37,100 bases of DNA from NCBI GenBank assembly GCA_964461435.1, contig CAYWUI010000033.1, forward strand, positions 1 to 37,100, given 5' to 3'. Below, piece after piece: positions 1 through 8,180 of the stretch. The stretch's first letter is position 1. Each line of letters starts with the position of its first letter. This DNA comes from G020354785 sp964461435. Its GTDB lineage: Bacteria; Bacteroidota; Bacteroidia; Bacteroidales; UBA10428. Both the position numbers and the translations under genes were made by a program. A model generated the notes under the pieces. It saw nothing but the letters and a program-made list of their open reading frames with translations, was not told where the DNA came from and searched no databases.

Positions 1-50
1 TACGAGATGGACTACTGTGACTGGAGTTCAGACGTGTGCTCTTCCGATCT
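1..50. other. Illumina adapter read-through at contig end
   Basis: The first 8 bases match the end of the Illumina P7 flow-cell primer. Bases 9-16 occupy the 8-base i7 index position. Bases 17-50 match the standard TruSeq read-2 primer that ends in CTTCCGATCT. This is library-construction sequence and not genome, so genomic sequence begins near base 51 and the window starts at a contig end. Confidence 0.97.
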
Positions 51-134
51 GAATTATTAGTTTCTCTGTCATATTCGATCTATATTAATAAGTAATTTTG
101 AGTTTTTTGAAAGAGTTAAATAAGTAACATTTTA

Positions 135-1538
135 TTATTTCACCTTGTTTTTCACGGAAGGTTTGTTTATGGTTTTACCCGCCATTTTTCCGGAAGGCTT
201 TTTTTCCTGTAGTTGCATTGACGGTTTGTATTTATGTGGACTCCTGACAGCTTTGAGTTTTTTTATTTCAGCTTCATATTTCTTAATCAGCATATCTTTT
301 TCGGTAATTATCCCCGTTAAATTTGATAATTCCTTATCCTTGCCCGTTTCAGGCACTGCTGCATTAAGTCTCATGATAAAATCGCTCAGAATATTCATGT
401 AATTGATATAAGCATCATATGGTGATTCATACGGATTAAAATAAGCGTGAACTTCTCCATCGGAAAAAAACTTTGTAGACATATAATAGAAATGATCGCT
501 TGCCTGCAGATATTTCCAATCTTTGAGTATCACCGGATCATCACATTTATTAACTCTGCCGGTTAATGAGTACAATTTATCAAAGGCATCCACCTGTAGT
601 TCATTACCCAGCCATGCTGTCAGATCTCTTTCTTCGTCAGCCCATGAAATAGGGTATGTCACATCAACCTTGGCAACAGCCTGAAGCTCATCTGCTATTT
701 CCGAAGGAGTGCTGAATAAGAAGTCTGTATATTTAAATAACATTTTTGGTAATGCCTTAAGAAAATTAAAAATGCCGGTATCCATCCATTGATGTTCTCC
801 AAAAGTCTCATAATCCATAAAAATATTTACTATTTCCTCCTTCTTATGAAGCTTATTTAGCCAGCTGGCGTACTTTTCAGCGGTAAGCGGGTACTCTGAC
901 CATCCCTTGTTTGAAAATCTAAATGCAATATCATCACTAAGTTTAAAATTCTTGAGCAACACCTTGAGCCTTGGATTTATTGCATTATAGTACAGATAAT
1001 TCGGACTTTTCCACCCTAGTATATGCTTTGCACCTTCAGTCAGCATAGCTTTAAATCCCATGTCATATACCTTTGCCCCTATCTCATCAGAATATATCAA
1101 TTCAGTATTTCTGAACACATCGGGTTCCTGGTTAAAATAGTATTTTATCTTATCTGTATGTTCCTTTACCTGTTTTTTGAATTCTTCATTATCTTTTAAT
1201 GCAACAAGCGAATGTGAATAGGTCTCTGCCAGGAACTCAACACATCCTGTCTCGGCCAGTTTTTTAAAACTTTCAATTACATCGGGCGCATACAGCTCAA
1301 ACTGGTCCAATACGATACCTGTCAATGAAAATGTCACCTTGAATTTGCATCCGTACTCTTTAATAATATCGAGTATTATTTTATTTGCCGGCAGATAACA
1401 TCTGTCAGCTACTTTTCTCAGGATAGACTCATTCATAAAGTCATCATAATAATAATGATCATTCCCGATATCAAAGAATCTATATCTTTTATATCTGAAT
1501 GGTTGATGTACCTGAAAGTATAAACAAATTTTTCTCAT
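135..1538 (-). CDS. GH57 family alpha-amylase-type glycoside hydrolase
   Basis: A cytoplasmic (no signal peptide) 467-residue enzyme expected to cut or rearrange alpha-1,4-glucans such as glycogen. GH57 signatures are visible in order: HQP at residues 11-13, the nucleophile region RNTELIYS with Glu146, the acid/base region FMDYETFGEH with Asp242, and a downstream DLTAWLGNELQ block. The family assignment and residue roles come from known GH57 motifs. After about residue 415 the chain becomes a predicted coiled coil and then a Lys/Pro-rich basic tail of about 40 residues, outside the catalytic fold. It is the last gene of a three-gene minus-strand set with the GT4 transferase 22 bp upstream and the debranching enzyme before that, a grouping recurrent in Bacteroidota. 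Exact specificity (amylase or glucanotransferase) cannot be told from sequence. Confidence 0.9.
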   Translation of the reverse strand: MRKICLYFQVHQPFRYKRYRFFDIGNDHYYYDDFMNESILRKVADRCYLPANKIILDIIKEYGCKFKVTFSLTGIVLDQFELYAPDVIESFKKLAETGCVEFLAETYSHSLVALKDNEEFKKQVKEHTDKIKYYFNQEPDVFRNTELIYSDEIGAKVYDMGFKAMLTEGAKHILGWKSPNYLYYNAINPRLKVLLKNFKLSDDIAFRFSNKGWSEYPLTAEKYASWLNKLHKKEEIVNIFMDYETFGEHQWMDTGIFNFLKALPKMLFKYTDFLFSTPSEIADELQAVAKVDVTYPISWADEERDLTAWLGNELQVDAFDKLYSLTGRVNKCDDPVILKDWKYLQASDHFYYMSTKFFSDGEVHAYFNPYESPYDAYINYMNILSDFIMRLNAAVPETGKDKELSNLTGIITEKDMLIKKYEAEIKKLKAVRSPHKYKPSMQLQEKKPSGKMAGKTINKPSVKNKVK

Positions 1539-1560
1539 TATATAATAATAAAATTCAATA

Positions 1561-2847
1561 TTACGATTTAACTAATGATTCATATATCTGCTTAACATTG
1601 TAAGCAGTGTTTTCCCACTTCAGCCTGTCCACTTCTTCTTTTGCGTACTTAGCAAACATCTTAGGCAGGCCTTCATAGCTTAAAATTCCATATATTGCAT
1701 CGGCCATAGCGTGAATATCCCAGAAATCAATTTTTATGGCATGCCTGAGAATTTCAGATACCCCTGACTGGCGCGAGATAATTACAGGAACATTCGACTG
1801 TAAAGCTTCGAGTGGCGATATACCAAAGGGTTCCGATACAGAAGGCATTACATAAACATCACTTAAAGAATATAACTGGTACACATAATCTCCTTTGAGA
1901 AAGCCTGTAAAATGAAACTTGTCACCAATTCTTAATGCCGCTACTCTTGTAATCATTCTGTTCAACAGTTCCCCGCTTCCTCCCATCACAAACCTGACAT
2001 CATCCCTGCGCTTTAATACATTATATGCTGCCTCAATAAAATAGTCGGGCCCTTTCTGTAAAGTTATCCTACCCAGGAAGGTCACGATCTTATCCTCGTA
2101 TTTTTTATTAAGGTTATAATATTTTTCAGTAAGGGGCTCAACAGCATTATATACGGTAATTACTTTATCAGGATTTATATTATATTTCTCAATTATTGTA
2201 TTCCGTGTAAGGTTGCTGACAGCAATAATTTTATCTGCCACTTCCATCCCGTTCTTCTCTATCTGGTAAACAACAGGATTTACATCCCCCCCGCTGCGAT
2301 CAAACTCTGTTGCATGAACATGTATTACCAAAGGTTTTCCTGAAACCTGTTTTGCCGCTGCCCCTGCAGGAAAAGTCAGCCAGTCATGTGCATGAATGAC
2401 ATCAAAGTCGTATGTCACACCAATAATTGATGCAACAGCAGCATAATATGCTATTTCCTGGAAAAGATTTGATCCATACCCCCCTGAAAAACTTAGTTTG
2501 CCTGAAAAAGTCGTACTTATTAAACTCTTTTTTGAAGTTCTATAATCTGAAATTAATCTTTCATATTCTTCAGGACTTGTATATGGTATGATATTGGATT
2601 CGACTTCAATAAAATTTATTCTTTTGAAGAATCCCTCATAATTTATTATACGCTTGCCAAAAGTTATATCTCCTGCATTTAGTATATTAACATTGCTTTG
2701 GTCCTCATCTCCATAAGCCTTAGGAATGACAAAAAGAGTCCGGATGTCCTCAAACTTGGACAGGCCTTTTGTCAACCCGTAACAGGCAGTACCCAATCCT
2801 CCTGAAATGTGTGGGGGAAATTCCCATCCAAACATTAACACTTTCAT
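1561..2847 (-). CDS. GT4-type glycosyltransferase, glycogen synthase-like
   Basis: A 428-residue retaining GT-B glycosyltransferase, probably elongating glycogen with a nucleotide-glucose donor. The N-terminal domain opens with MKVLMFGWEFPPHISGGLGT, which carries the glycogen-synthase-like Gly-rich donor loop. The C-terminal GT1-type domain has FLGRITLQKGPDYFIEA and the EX7E motif in SEPFGISPLEAL. It lacks the classical GlgA length (about 470-500) and resembles the shorter GT4 proteins that accompany debranching enzymes in Bacteroidota. It lies between the GH57 and GH133 genes with 22 and 39 bp gaps, so co-transcription is likely. Donor and product are inferred from this context. A role in another alpha-glucan remains possible. 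Confidence 0.87.
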   Translation of the reverse strand: MKVLMFGWEFPPHISGGLGTACYGLTKGLSKFEDIRTLFVIPKAYGDEDQSNVNILNAGDITFGKRIINYEGFFKRINFIEVESNIIPYTSPEEYERLISDYRTSKKSLISTTFSGKLSFSGGYGSNLFQEIAYYAAVASIIGVTYDFDVIHAHDWLTFPAGAAAKQVSGKPLVIHVHATEFDRSGGDVNPVVYQIEKNGMEVADKIIAVSNLTRNTIIEKYNINPDKVITVYNAVEPLTEKYYNLNKKYEDKIVTFLGRITLQKGPDYFIEAAYNVLKRRDDVRFVMGGSGELLNRMITRVAALRIGDKFHFTGFLKGDYVYQLYSLSDVYVMPSVSEPFGISPLEALQSNVPVIISRQSGVSEILRHAIKIDFWDIHAMADAIYGILSYEGLPKMFAKYAKEEVDRLKWENTAYNVKQIYESLVKS

Positions 2848-2886
2848 TTTAGAATAAGTCTGTATTTAAAGCTCATAACTATTTAA

Positions 2887-4842
2887 TCACTTTTTATCCA
2901 CGGAAAAATTTTCTACTTTGTCAATTATTCTCAAAAGGGCGGCTACACTCCATGCCTGTGATATGGCACCTTTAGGGTAATGAGGAGGATCGCCGTCATA
3001 AATTTCAGATATCGTACCTATTCCATGTTCATTCATGGCAGGTTCAAAATCACGTATAATTTTCTTTATTTTAATCAATCCGCATTCCTTATATAAATTA
3101 AGATACCCCTCGCTGAAATGTTCAAGAAGCCATGGCCATACTGTACCCTGATGATAAGCGAGATCACGCTGCTCCTGCTTACCTTCATAAATACCTATAT
3201 AATTCTTGTCTTTTGGAGAAAGGGTCCTGAGACCCCTTGGCGTTAGCAGGTATCTTTCCACGATGTTAAGTATGGAAGTTTTCATTTCATTGTCAACAGG
3301 AGAATATTCCAATGATGTTGCTATAACCTGGTTAGGCCTTATTGACCAGTCTTTTGAATTCTTATCTATACAATCGGCCAGATAACCTTTGCTCCTGTCC
3401 CAAAAATTCTGAATAAAAGATTCCTTGACCAGCGCCGGCAACTTTCCCCATTTATTGATAAACTTTTTATCATCAGTTTTTTCTGCCAGTTCAAGGCTGA
3501 ACATCAGGGCATTGTACCAGAGCGCATTAATTTCAACGACTGCACCCACGCGTGGAGTTACAGGCTTGCCATTTACAACAGCATCCATCCATGTCAACGC
3601 GTTACCCTTACCTCCCGCATAAATCAATCCATCCTCCTGCATTTTTATATCGAATAAAGTACCCTTCCGGTAAGCATCCAGAATTGAAATCATTGGCTTA
3701 CCATATGTTGCCCATACGGGTGCATGGGAATTTATATGTTTTGCGTACTGCTGCACTGCCCAGAAAAACCATAAAGGCGCATCCACAGAATTGTAAGCGG
3801 ACTCATCATTGCTTTCAGTGTTTGGGAACAGTCCGTCAGCCAGCTTAGTAACCATAGTATCAAGAACAGCTTTGCAGGTTTTTATGTCGCCAATGCTTAA
3901 CGTTAGGCCCGGTAACGCAATAAAAGTATCCCTCCCCCAACTTCCAAACCAGTGAAATCCCGCAATAATCTCCGTCTTCTTTTCCCTTTTCACGATAAAC
4001 TGCTGGGCTGAGTTAATAAGGCAATTTTTAAAATCATTCCTGGGTATTCTTTTTTCTATCTCATTTGCAAATTTTCTCTTCAAAGTATCAGTATTGGTCA
4101 ATGCAGTAGATGCAGAAAAGATTAATACCTCTCCTTTTCTTATGTTCATCTCAAAATATCCCGGAACAAATAAATCTTCCTTATAGCTATAACCCCTCTT
4201 TTGTTCCTCAAGATATTCTATGTTATAATACCAGTCCGGACTATGAACAAATTCTACTTTCTTTGAGAATTGCATATGCAAGTATGGAAATCCATCATAT
4301 AGCCTGGATTTTATCCCGTTTAAAATGAACTTGACTTTCGTGTTTGCATATGTATTTGCCTTGCTCAGACCATGAATATTTCTGAACGCTAAAAATGGCC
4401 TGAACCTGATTTTGGTCGAACGATCAGCTTCGATAATATTATATCTGATGAGAAACTGCTGTTCCTTTTCAACTAATAGTCTTTCCTTCTCAATTACTGT
4501 CCCGCCAACACGAAATACTATCTTTGGAACAGGGTCAGCCTGAAAATCACGAACATACTTATGCCCTTTGGGAATGTAATTGTCTCCCTGATACTTATGA
4601 ATACCGAGGTTGAATTCGCTATTATTCTGAACAATTGTCTCATCCAGAGAAGAAAGCAAGACATACCTTTCCCCGTCCAGATGTTCCATGGGACAAATCA
4701 ATAATCCGTGATACTTCCTTGTATTACATCCAACAATAGTTGTACTGGCATAGGACCCGGCACGATTACTTCTGAGAATCTCCTTATTTAAGGAATATTC
4801 AAGATTGATCAACTGCGATTTATCAAAGTTTAGATAGCTCAT
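2887..4842 (-). CDS. Glycogen debranching enzyme (amylo-alpha-1,6-glucosidase, GH133-like)
   Basis: A 651-residue cytoplasmic protein of the bacterial amylo-alpha-1,6-glucosidase type, which removes alpha-1,6 branch glucose from glycogen. The N-terminal third is the beta-rich bacterial debranching-enzyme domain (RSNRAGSYASTTIVGCNTRKYHGLL near residues 25-50). The C-terminal (alpha/alpha)6 domain carries GFHWFGSWGRDTFIALPG, the acidic SNDESAYNSVDAPLWFFW block and HQGTVWPWLLEHF. All are typical of this family. It is the first gene of the glycogen operon. The 239-bp region upstream is shared with a divergent gene at 5082, so the operon promoter should lie there, although I could not recognise it. 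Confidence 0.92.
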   Translation of the reverse strand: MSYLNFDKSQLINLEYSLNKEILRSNRAGSYASTTIVGCNTRKYHGLLICPMEHLDGERYVLLSSLDETIVQNNSEFNLGIHKYQGDNYIPKGHKYVRDFQADPVPKIVFRVGGTVIEKERLLVEKEQQFLIRYNIIEADRSTKIRFRPFLAFRNIHGLSKANTYANTKVKFILNGIKSRLYDGFPYLHMQFSKKVEFVHSPDWYYNIEYLEEQKRGYSYKEDLFVPGYFEMNIRKGEVLIFSASTALTNTDTLKRKFANEIEKRIPRNDFKNCLINSAQQFIVKREKKTEIIAGFHWFGSWGRDTFIALPGLTLSIGDIKTCKAVLDTMVTKLADGLFPNTESNDESAYNSVDAPLWFFWAVQQYAKHINSHAPVWATYGKPMISILDAYRKGTLFDIKMQEDGLIYAGGKGNALTWMDAVVNGKPVTPRVGAVVEINALWYNALMFSLELAEKTDDKKFINKWGKLPALVKESFIQNFWDRSKGYLADCIDKNSKDWSIRPNQVIATSLEYSPVDNEMKTSILNIVERYLLTPRGLRTLSPKDKNYIGIYEGKQEQRDLAYHQGTVWPWLLEHFSEGYLNLYKECGLIKIKKIIRDFEPAMNEHGIGTISEIYDGDPPHYPKGAISQAWSVAALLRIIDKVENFSVDKK

Positions 4843-5057
4843 AAAACATTTTTTTATCTTGAATATAAGTTATTAAATAATTGTTAATCTTATGATAAAT
4901 AAACTGAAAAATTTTGCTTAATTATTATAGTGCTGAACTATTTAATAATTAACCCTTTTATTATTAACCAGTAAAAAAGTATTTATATACAAACATTTAT
5001 TAATCTTTTATTTAAAAAGAAACTTATTTAAATTCCTGCATTTCACTTTGAGTATAT

Positions 5058-5065
5058 TATATTTG
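5058..5065 (+). promoter_or_regulatory. Possible -7 box (TATATTTG) for the tandem lipoprotein genes
   Basis: An exact match to the Bacteroidota -7 consensus TAnnTTTG lies 16 bp before the ATG at 5082. No TTTG is present at the usual 19-21 bp upstream spacing; the nearest, at 5047-5050, is too close. The match could be chance in such AT-rich sequence. Confidence 0.3.
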
Positions 5066-5081
5066 AAAAAATTTTTATTAT

Positions 5082-6227
5082 ATGTTTAAATATGTTTTTA
5101 TTATACCCATATTAACAACTATTTTTTTTAGTTGTTCATCAAACAAGAATAATTTTGAAGTAAAAGGAACAATAAAAAATTATAAAAGTGATAAGATCTA
5201 CCTTTCCAGGCTCACAACAACTAAGAAAATACTTATAGACTCTACTCAGACCGATGCAAGTGGAAAATTTATTCTTTCAGGCAAAATAGCTGAGCCCGCA
5301 TTCTTTGTTCTATATACACCAAATAGTGACTATATTCACCTAATAATACACCCTAAAGATAAAATAAATTTACTGACAAACCTGCAAAATTTCAGTACGG
5401 AATATATTGTTGAAGGTTCAGGCGACTCAAAGTTAGTTAAAAAATTAATTGATAAGCAAAGATCTACTTTAGAAAAGATAACTATTCTCAGTAATGAATT
5501 TGATAATATTAAGGGCAGCCCGGATTTCTTTCAGAAAAAAGCTAAATTAGACAGTGCTTATTATGATCTGTTTGAGGAACATAAAAAATTCTCAAAGGAA
5601 CTAATATTAAAAAATCCGAAATCCCTGGTAAGTATAATGGTCCTTTACCAGCAACTTGGAAGGAATGAACCACTTTTTAATTACAGGAAAGACTTTAAAT
5701 ATTTTAATCTGGTCGATTCAAATTTAACCATTCTTTATCCCACTTCAGAAGCAGTAAAAAGCCTTAACAGAAAAGTTGTCCGGATTAGGGAACAGCTTAA
5801 TTTTACTGTTGGTGCTATTGCCCCAAATATATCATTGCCAGATCCCGAAGGTAATATTGTTAGTCTTTCTTCGTTAAGAGGAAAGTATGTACTACTTGAT
5901 TTTTGGGCGTCATGGAACACCTTATCAAGGACAAAAAATAAAATGCTTATCGATATATACAGTAAATACAAAGAAAAGGGATTTGAAATATACCAGGTTT
6001 CACTGGATCGTAATAAAGAATCATGGATTAAAGGTATAGAAGAAAATAAACTAAACTGGATTAATGTAAGTGATTTAAAATACTGGAATTCACCTGTCGC
6101 CATGAAATATCAGGTTCAGGAATTACCCGCTAATTTCCTGCTTGACACTGCCGGCAGAATAATAGCAAAAAACCTAAACGGAAATGACCTCGAAAAAAAT
6201 CTTAAAAAGATTTTCAAGCAAGATTAA
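5082..6227 (+). CDS. Thioredoxin-like lipoprotein with DUF4369-type N-terminus, redox cysteines absent
   Basis: A 381-residue predicted lipoprotein: hydrophobic signal followed by the lipobox FFSC with Cys18. Residues about 24-110 form the beta-rich DUF4369-like region (FEVKGTIKNYKSDKIYLSRL), followed by a helical spacer. Residues about 245-381 are an AhpC/TSA-TlpA thioredoxin fold (GAIAPNISLPDPEG, LLDFWASW, GFEIYQVSLD). Family members normally carry WCxxC. Here the motif is WASWNTLS, with Asn279 and Ser282 in the cysteine positions, so classical thiol-disulfide exchange is not possible. It starts a plus-strand cluster and overlaps the next, paralogous gene by 44 bp. Function unknown; a non-catalytic binding or chaperone role is a guess. 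Confidence 0.85.
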   Translation: MFKYVFIIPILTTIFFSCSSNKNNFEVKGTIKNYKSDKIYLSRLTTTKKILIDSTQTDASGKFILSGKIAEPAFFVLYTPNSDYIHLIIHPKDKINLLTNLQNFSTEYIVEGSGDSKLVKKLIDKQRSTLEKITILSNEFDNIKGSPDFFQKKAKLDSAYYDLFEEHKKFSKELILKNPKSLVSIMVLYQQLGRNEPLFNYRKDFKYFNLVDSNLTILYPTSEAVKSLNRKVVRIREQLNFTVGAIAPNISLPDPEGNIVSLSSLRGKYVLLDFWASWNTLSRTKNKMLIDIYSKYKEKGFEIYQVSLDRNKESWIKGIEENKLNWINVSDLKYWNSPVAMKYQVQELPANFLLDTAGRIIAKNLNGNDLEKNLKKIFKQD

Positions 6228-7368
6228 AATAGTCGTATTTATCCCTGGTCTTTTCATATTAACATCCTGTATTAAAACAGGGCAGGTTAAAATTAAGGGA
6301 GCACTTAAAAACTGCAAAAGCCAGACTCTTTACTTCGAAAAAGTTGATGTATTTAAAGTCAAACCTATTGATTCATTGACTATGAAAGACAATGGACGTT
6401 TTTCTTTTTCCGCTGCCGCTAAGCTTCCTGATTTTTATCAGCTTCGTTTAGCTGATAATAAAACTATCAGACTTTTACTGGAACCAAATGATAAAGCTGT
6501 TATTTCATGTGATGTTTATAATCTGCATAAAACACTGGTCATTAAAGGATCAAAAGGCTCCGAATTATTAAATAGGCTTTTAAATAATCTTGAAATAACA
6601 AAGTCAAAACTAGACTCGATATCAAAAATATTTATTAATTCCGATGATGAATCGGTAAAAGAAGAATTAACCTCGCAATACAAAAGAATTATTGAACAGC
6701 ACAGGAAATATTCAATAGGCTTTATCCTGGATAATAGTACATCCCTGGCAAGTATTGCCGCTCTTTATCAGGAGATTGAACCAGGGAGAATTTTATTTAA
6801 TAAGGCCCGTGATATAAAGTTTTTTAAGATTGTTACTGATTCCCTGATAAAGATATATCCTAAATCAAATCACGTTAAAGTATTGAAAGTAAATACAGAC
6901 AGACTGCTCCAGGGATATAACAGCCAGAAAATTTTAAGTCTTGCAAAGCCTGAAAATTTTATTCTGCCTGAAATATCTTTACCTGACACCAGAGGTGATA
7001 CCTTGAAGTTATTATCATTAAAAGGCAGTTATGTCCTTCTTAGTTTCTGGGCTTCATGGAATAAGGAAAGTATAAATACTAATATTAAACTTAAGGATGT
7101 ATATGAAAAATATCATAAAGAAGGATTTGAAATATACCAGGTGTCATTTGATAAATCCGTTAAACAATGGCATCATGCTGTAAGGTTTGACGAATTGCCA
7201 TGGATAAGTGTTAATGACTCATCTTTTCCAAACTCTGTAATAGCACTTAACTATAATGTAAATAATCTTCCATGGAATTATCTTATCAATAAGAATATGG
7301 ATACTATTATAGGTAAGAATCTTTCTCCGGATGAGCTAAATAAAAAACTGTCGGAATTGTTTAATTAA
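6184..7368 (+). CDS. Second thioredoxin-like lipoprotein, paralogue of the preceding gene, redox cysteines absent
   Basis: A 394-residue paralogue of the gene just upstream. The ATG at 6184 lies 44 bp inside the upstream gene. No other ATG precedes the lipobox, so this start with a long basic n-region and the lipobox LTSC (Cys29) is the best choice. The order is the same: N-terminal beta region, helical spacer, then a C-terminal thioredoxin fold with GSYVLLSFWASWNKES and GFEIYQVSFD. The active-site motif is again cysteine-free (Asn293 and Ser296). Identical substitutions in two diverged copies suggest ancestral loss and continued selection on a non-redox role. The overlap indicates translational coupling. 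Confidence 0.83.
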   Translation: MTSKKILKRFSSKIKIVVFIPGLFILTSCIKTGQVKIKGALKNCKSQTLYFEKVDVFKVKPIDSLTMKDNGRFSFSAAAKLPDFYQLRLADNKTIRLLLEPNDKAVISCDVYNLHKTLVIKGSKGSELLNRLLNNLEITKSKLDSISKIFINSDDESVKEELTSQYKRIIEQHRKYSIGFILDNSTSLASIAALYQEIEPGRILFNKARDIKFFKIVTDSLIKIYPKSNHVKVLKVNTDRLLQGYNSQKILSLAKPENFILPEISLPDTRGDTLKLLSLKGSYVLLSFWASWNKESINTNIKLKDVYEKYHKEGFEIYQVSFDKSVKQWHHAVRFDELPWISVNDSSFPNSVIALNYNVNNLPWNYLINKNMDTIIGKNLSPDELNKKLSELFN

Positions 7369-7380
7369 AAATTATAACCG

Positions 7381-8157
7381 TTGCCAAATAAGAAAATATA
7401 TTTTATCTCTGATATACATCTCGGACTGCATCCTGCAGAAAAAAGCTTTGTAAGGGAAAAACTACTGGTAAAATGGCTTGACAGTATCAAATCAGATGCC
7501 GATGAACTTTACTTAATGGGAGATATTTTTGATTTTTGGCATGAATACCGAAAAGTAGTACCAAGAGGCTTTACAAGGTTCCTTGGTAAAATTGCAGAAA
7601 TTTCTGACAACGGAACACAAATCTATTTCTTTACCGGCAATCATGATGTTTGGGTATATGATTATCTGCCAAAAGAAATAGGACTGACATTATATCGTAA
7701 GCCCATAGTGAAAGAACTAAATGGTTTGAAATTTTTCCTTGCTCACGGTGATGGTTTGGGACGAAGTGAATATGGTTATAAGATACTTAAAAAAATATTT
7801 ACAAATAAAATCCTGCAATGGCTGTTTGCCAGAATTCATCCCAACGCCGCAATGGCATTCGGACACAGGTGGTCAAGGACAAGTCGCTATGCTAAAGGTA
7901 TTGTCGCTGAGCCCTTTAAGGGAGAAGATAAAGAGATTCAGATTGTTTTTGCAAAAGAAAAACTTAAAAAAGAACACTTTGACTTCTTTATAATCGGCCA
8001 TCGCCATATACCTTTTGACATTAAACTTAATGAAGTCTCCCGTATAATTAATCTTGGAGACTGGATTAACAATTTTTCATATGCAGTGCTGGACGGACAA
8101 AAACTTGAATTGAAATCCTACTTCAAAGAATATGAGAAGAACATAATAAGAAATTAG
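7381..8157 (+). CDS. lpxH: UDP-2,3-diacylglucosamine diphosphatase (LpxH)
   Basis: A 258-residue calcineurin-like phosphoesterase that hydrolyses UDP-2,3-diacylglucosamine to lipid X and UMP at the inner membrane, a step of lipid A synthesis. The metal-binding motifs appear in order: ISDIHLGL (Asp11, His13), GDIFDFWHE, GNHDVW, HGDG and GHRHIP. The translation begins at a TTG at 7381. This gives the family-typical start (PNKKIYFISDIHLG), and no ATG lies near it in frame. It follows the second lipoprotein gene by 12 bp and converges with the exporter gene, with 23 bp between stops. An LpxH assignment is favoured over a generic phosphoesterase by length and the FDFWHE block. Confidence 0.88.
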   Translation: MPNKKIYFISDIHLGLHPAEKSFVREKLLVKWLDSIKSDADELYLMGDIFDFWHEYRKVVPRGFTRFLGKIAEISDNGTQIYFFTGNHDVWVYDYLPKEIGLTLYRKPIVKELNGLKFFLAHGDGLGRSEYGYKILKKIFTNKILQWLFARIHPNAAMAFGHRWSRTSRYAKGIVAEPFKGEDKEIQIVFAKEKLKKEHFDFFIIGHRHIPFDIKLNEVSRIINLGDWINNFSYAVLDGQKLELKSYFKEYEKNIIRN

Positions 8158-8180
8158 AACCATACACATAAAAATTATTT

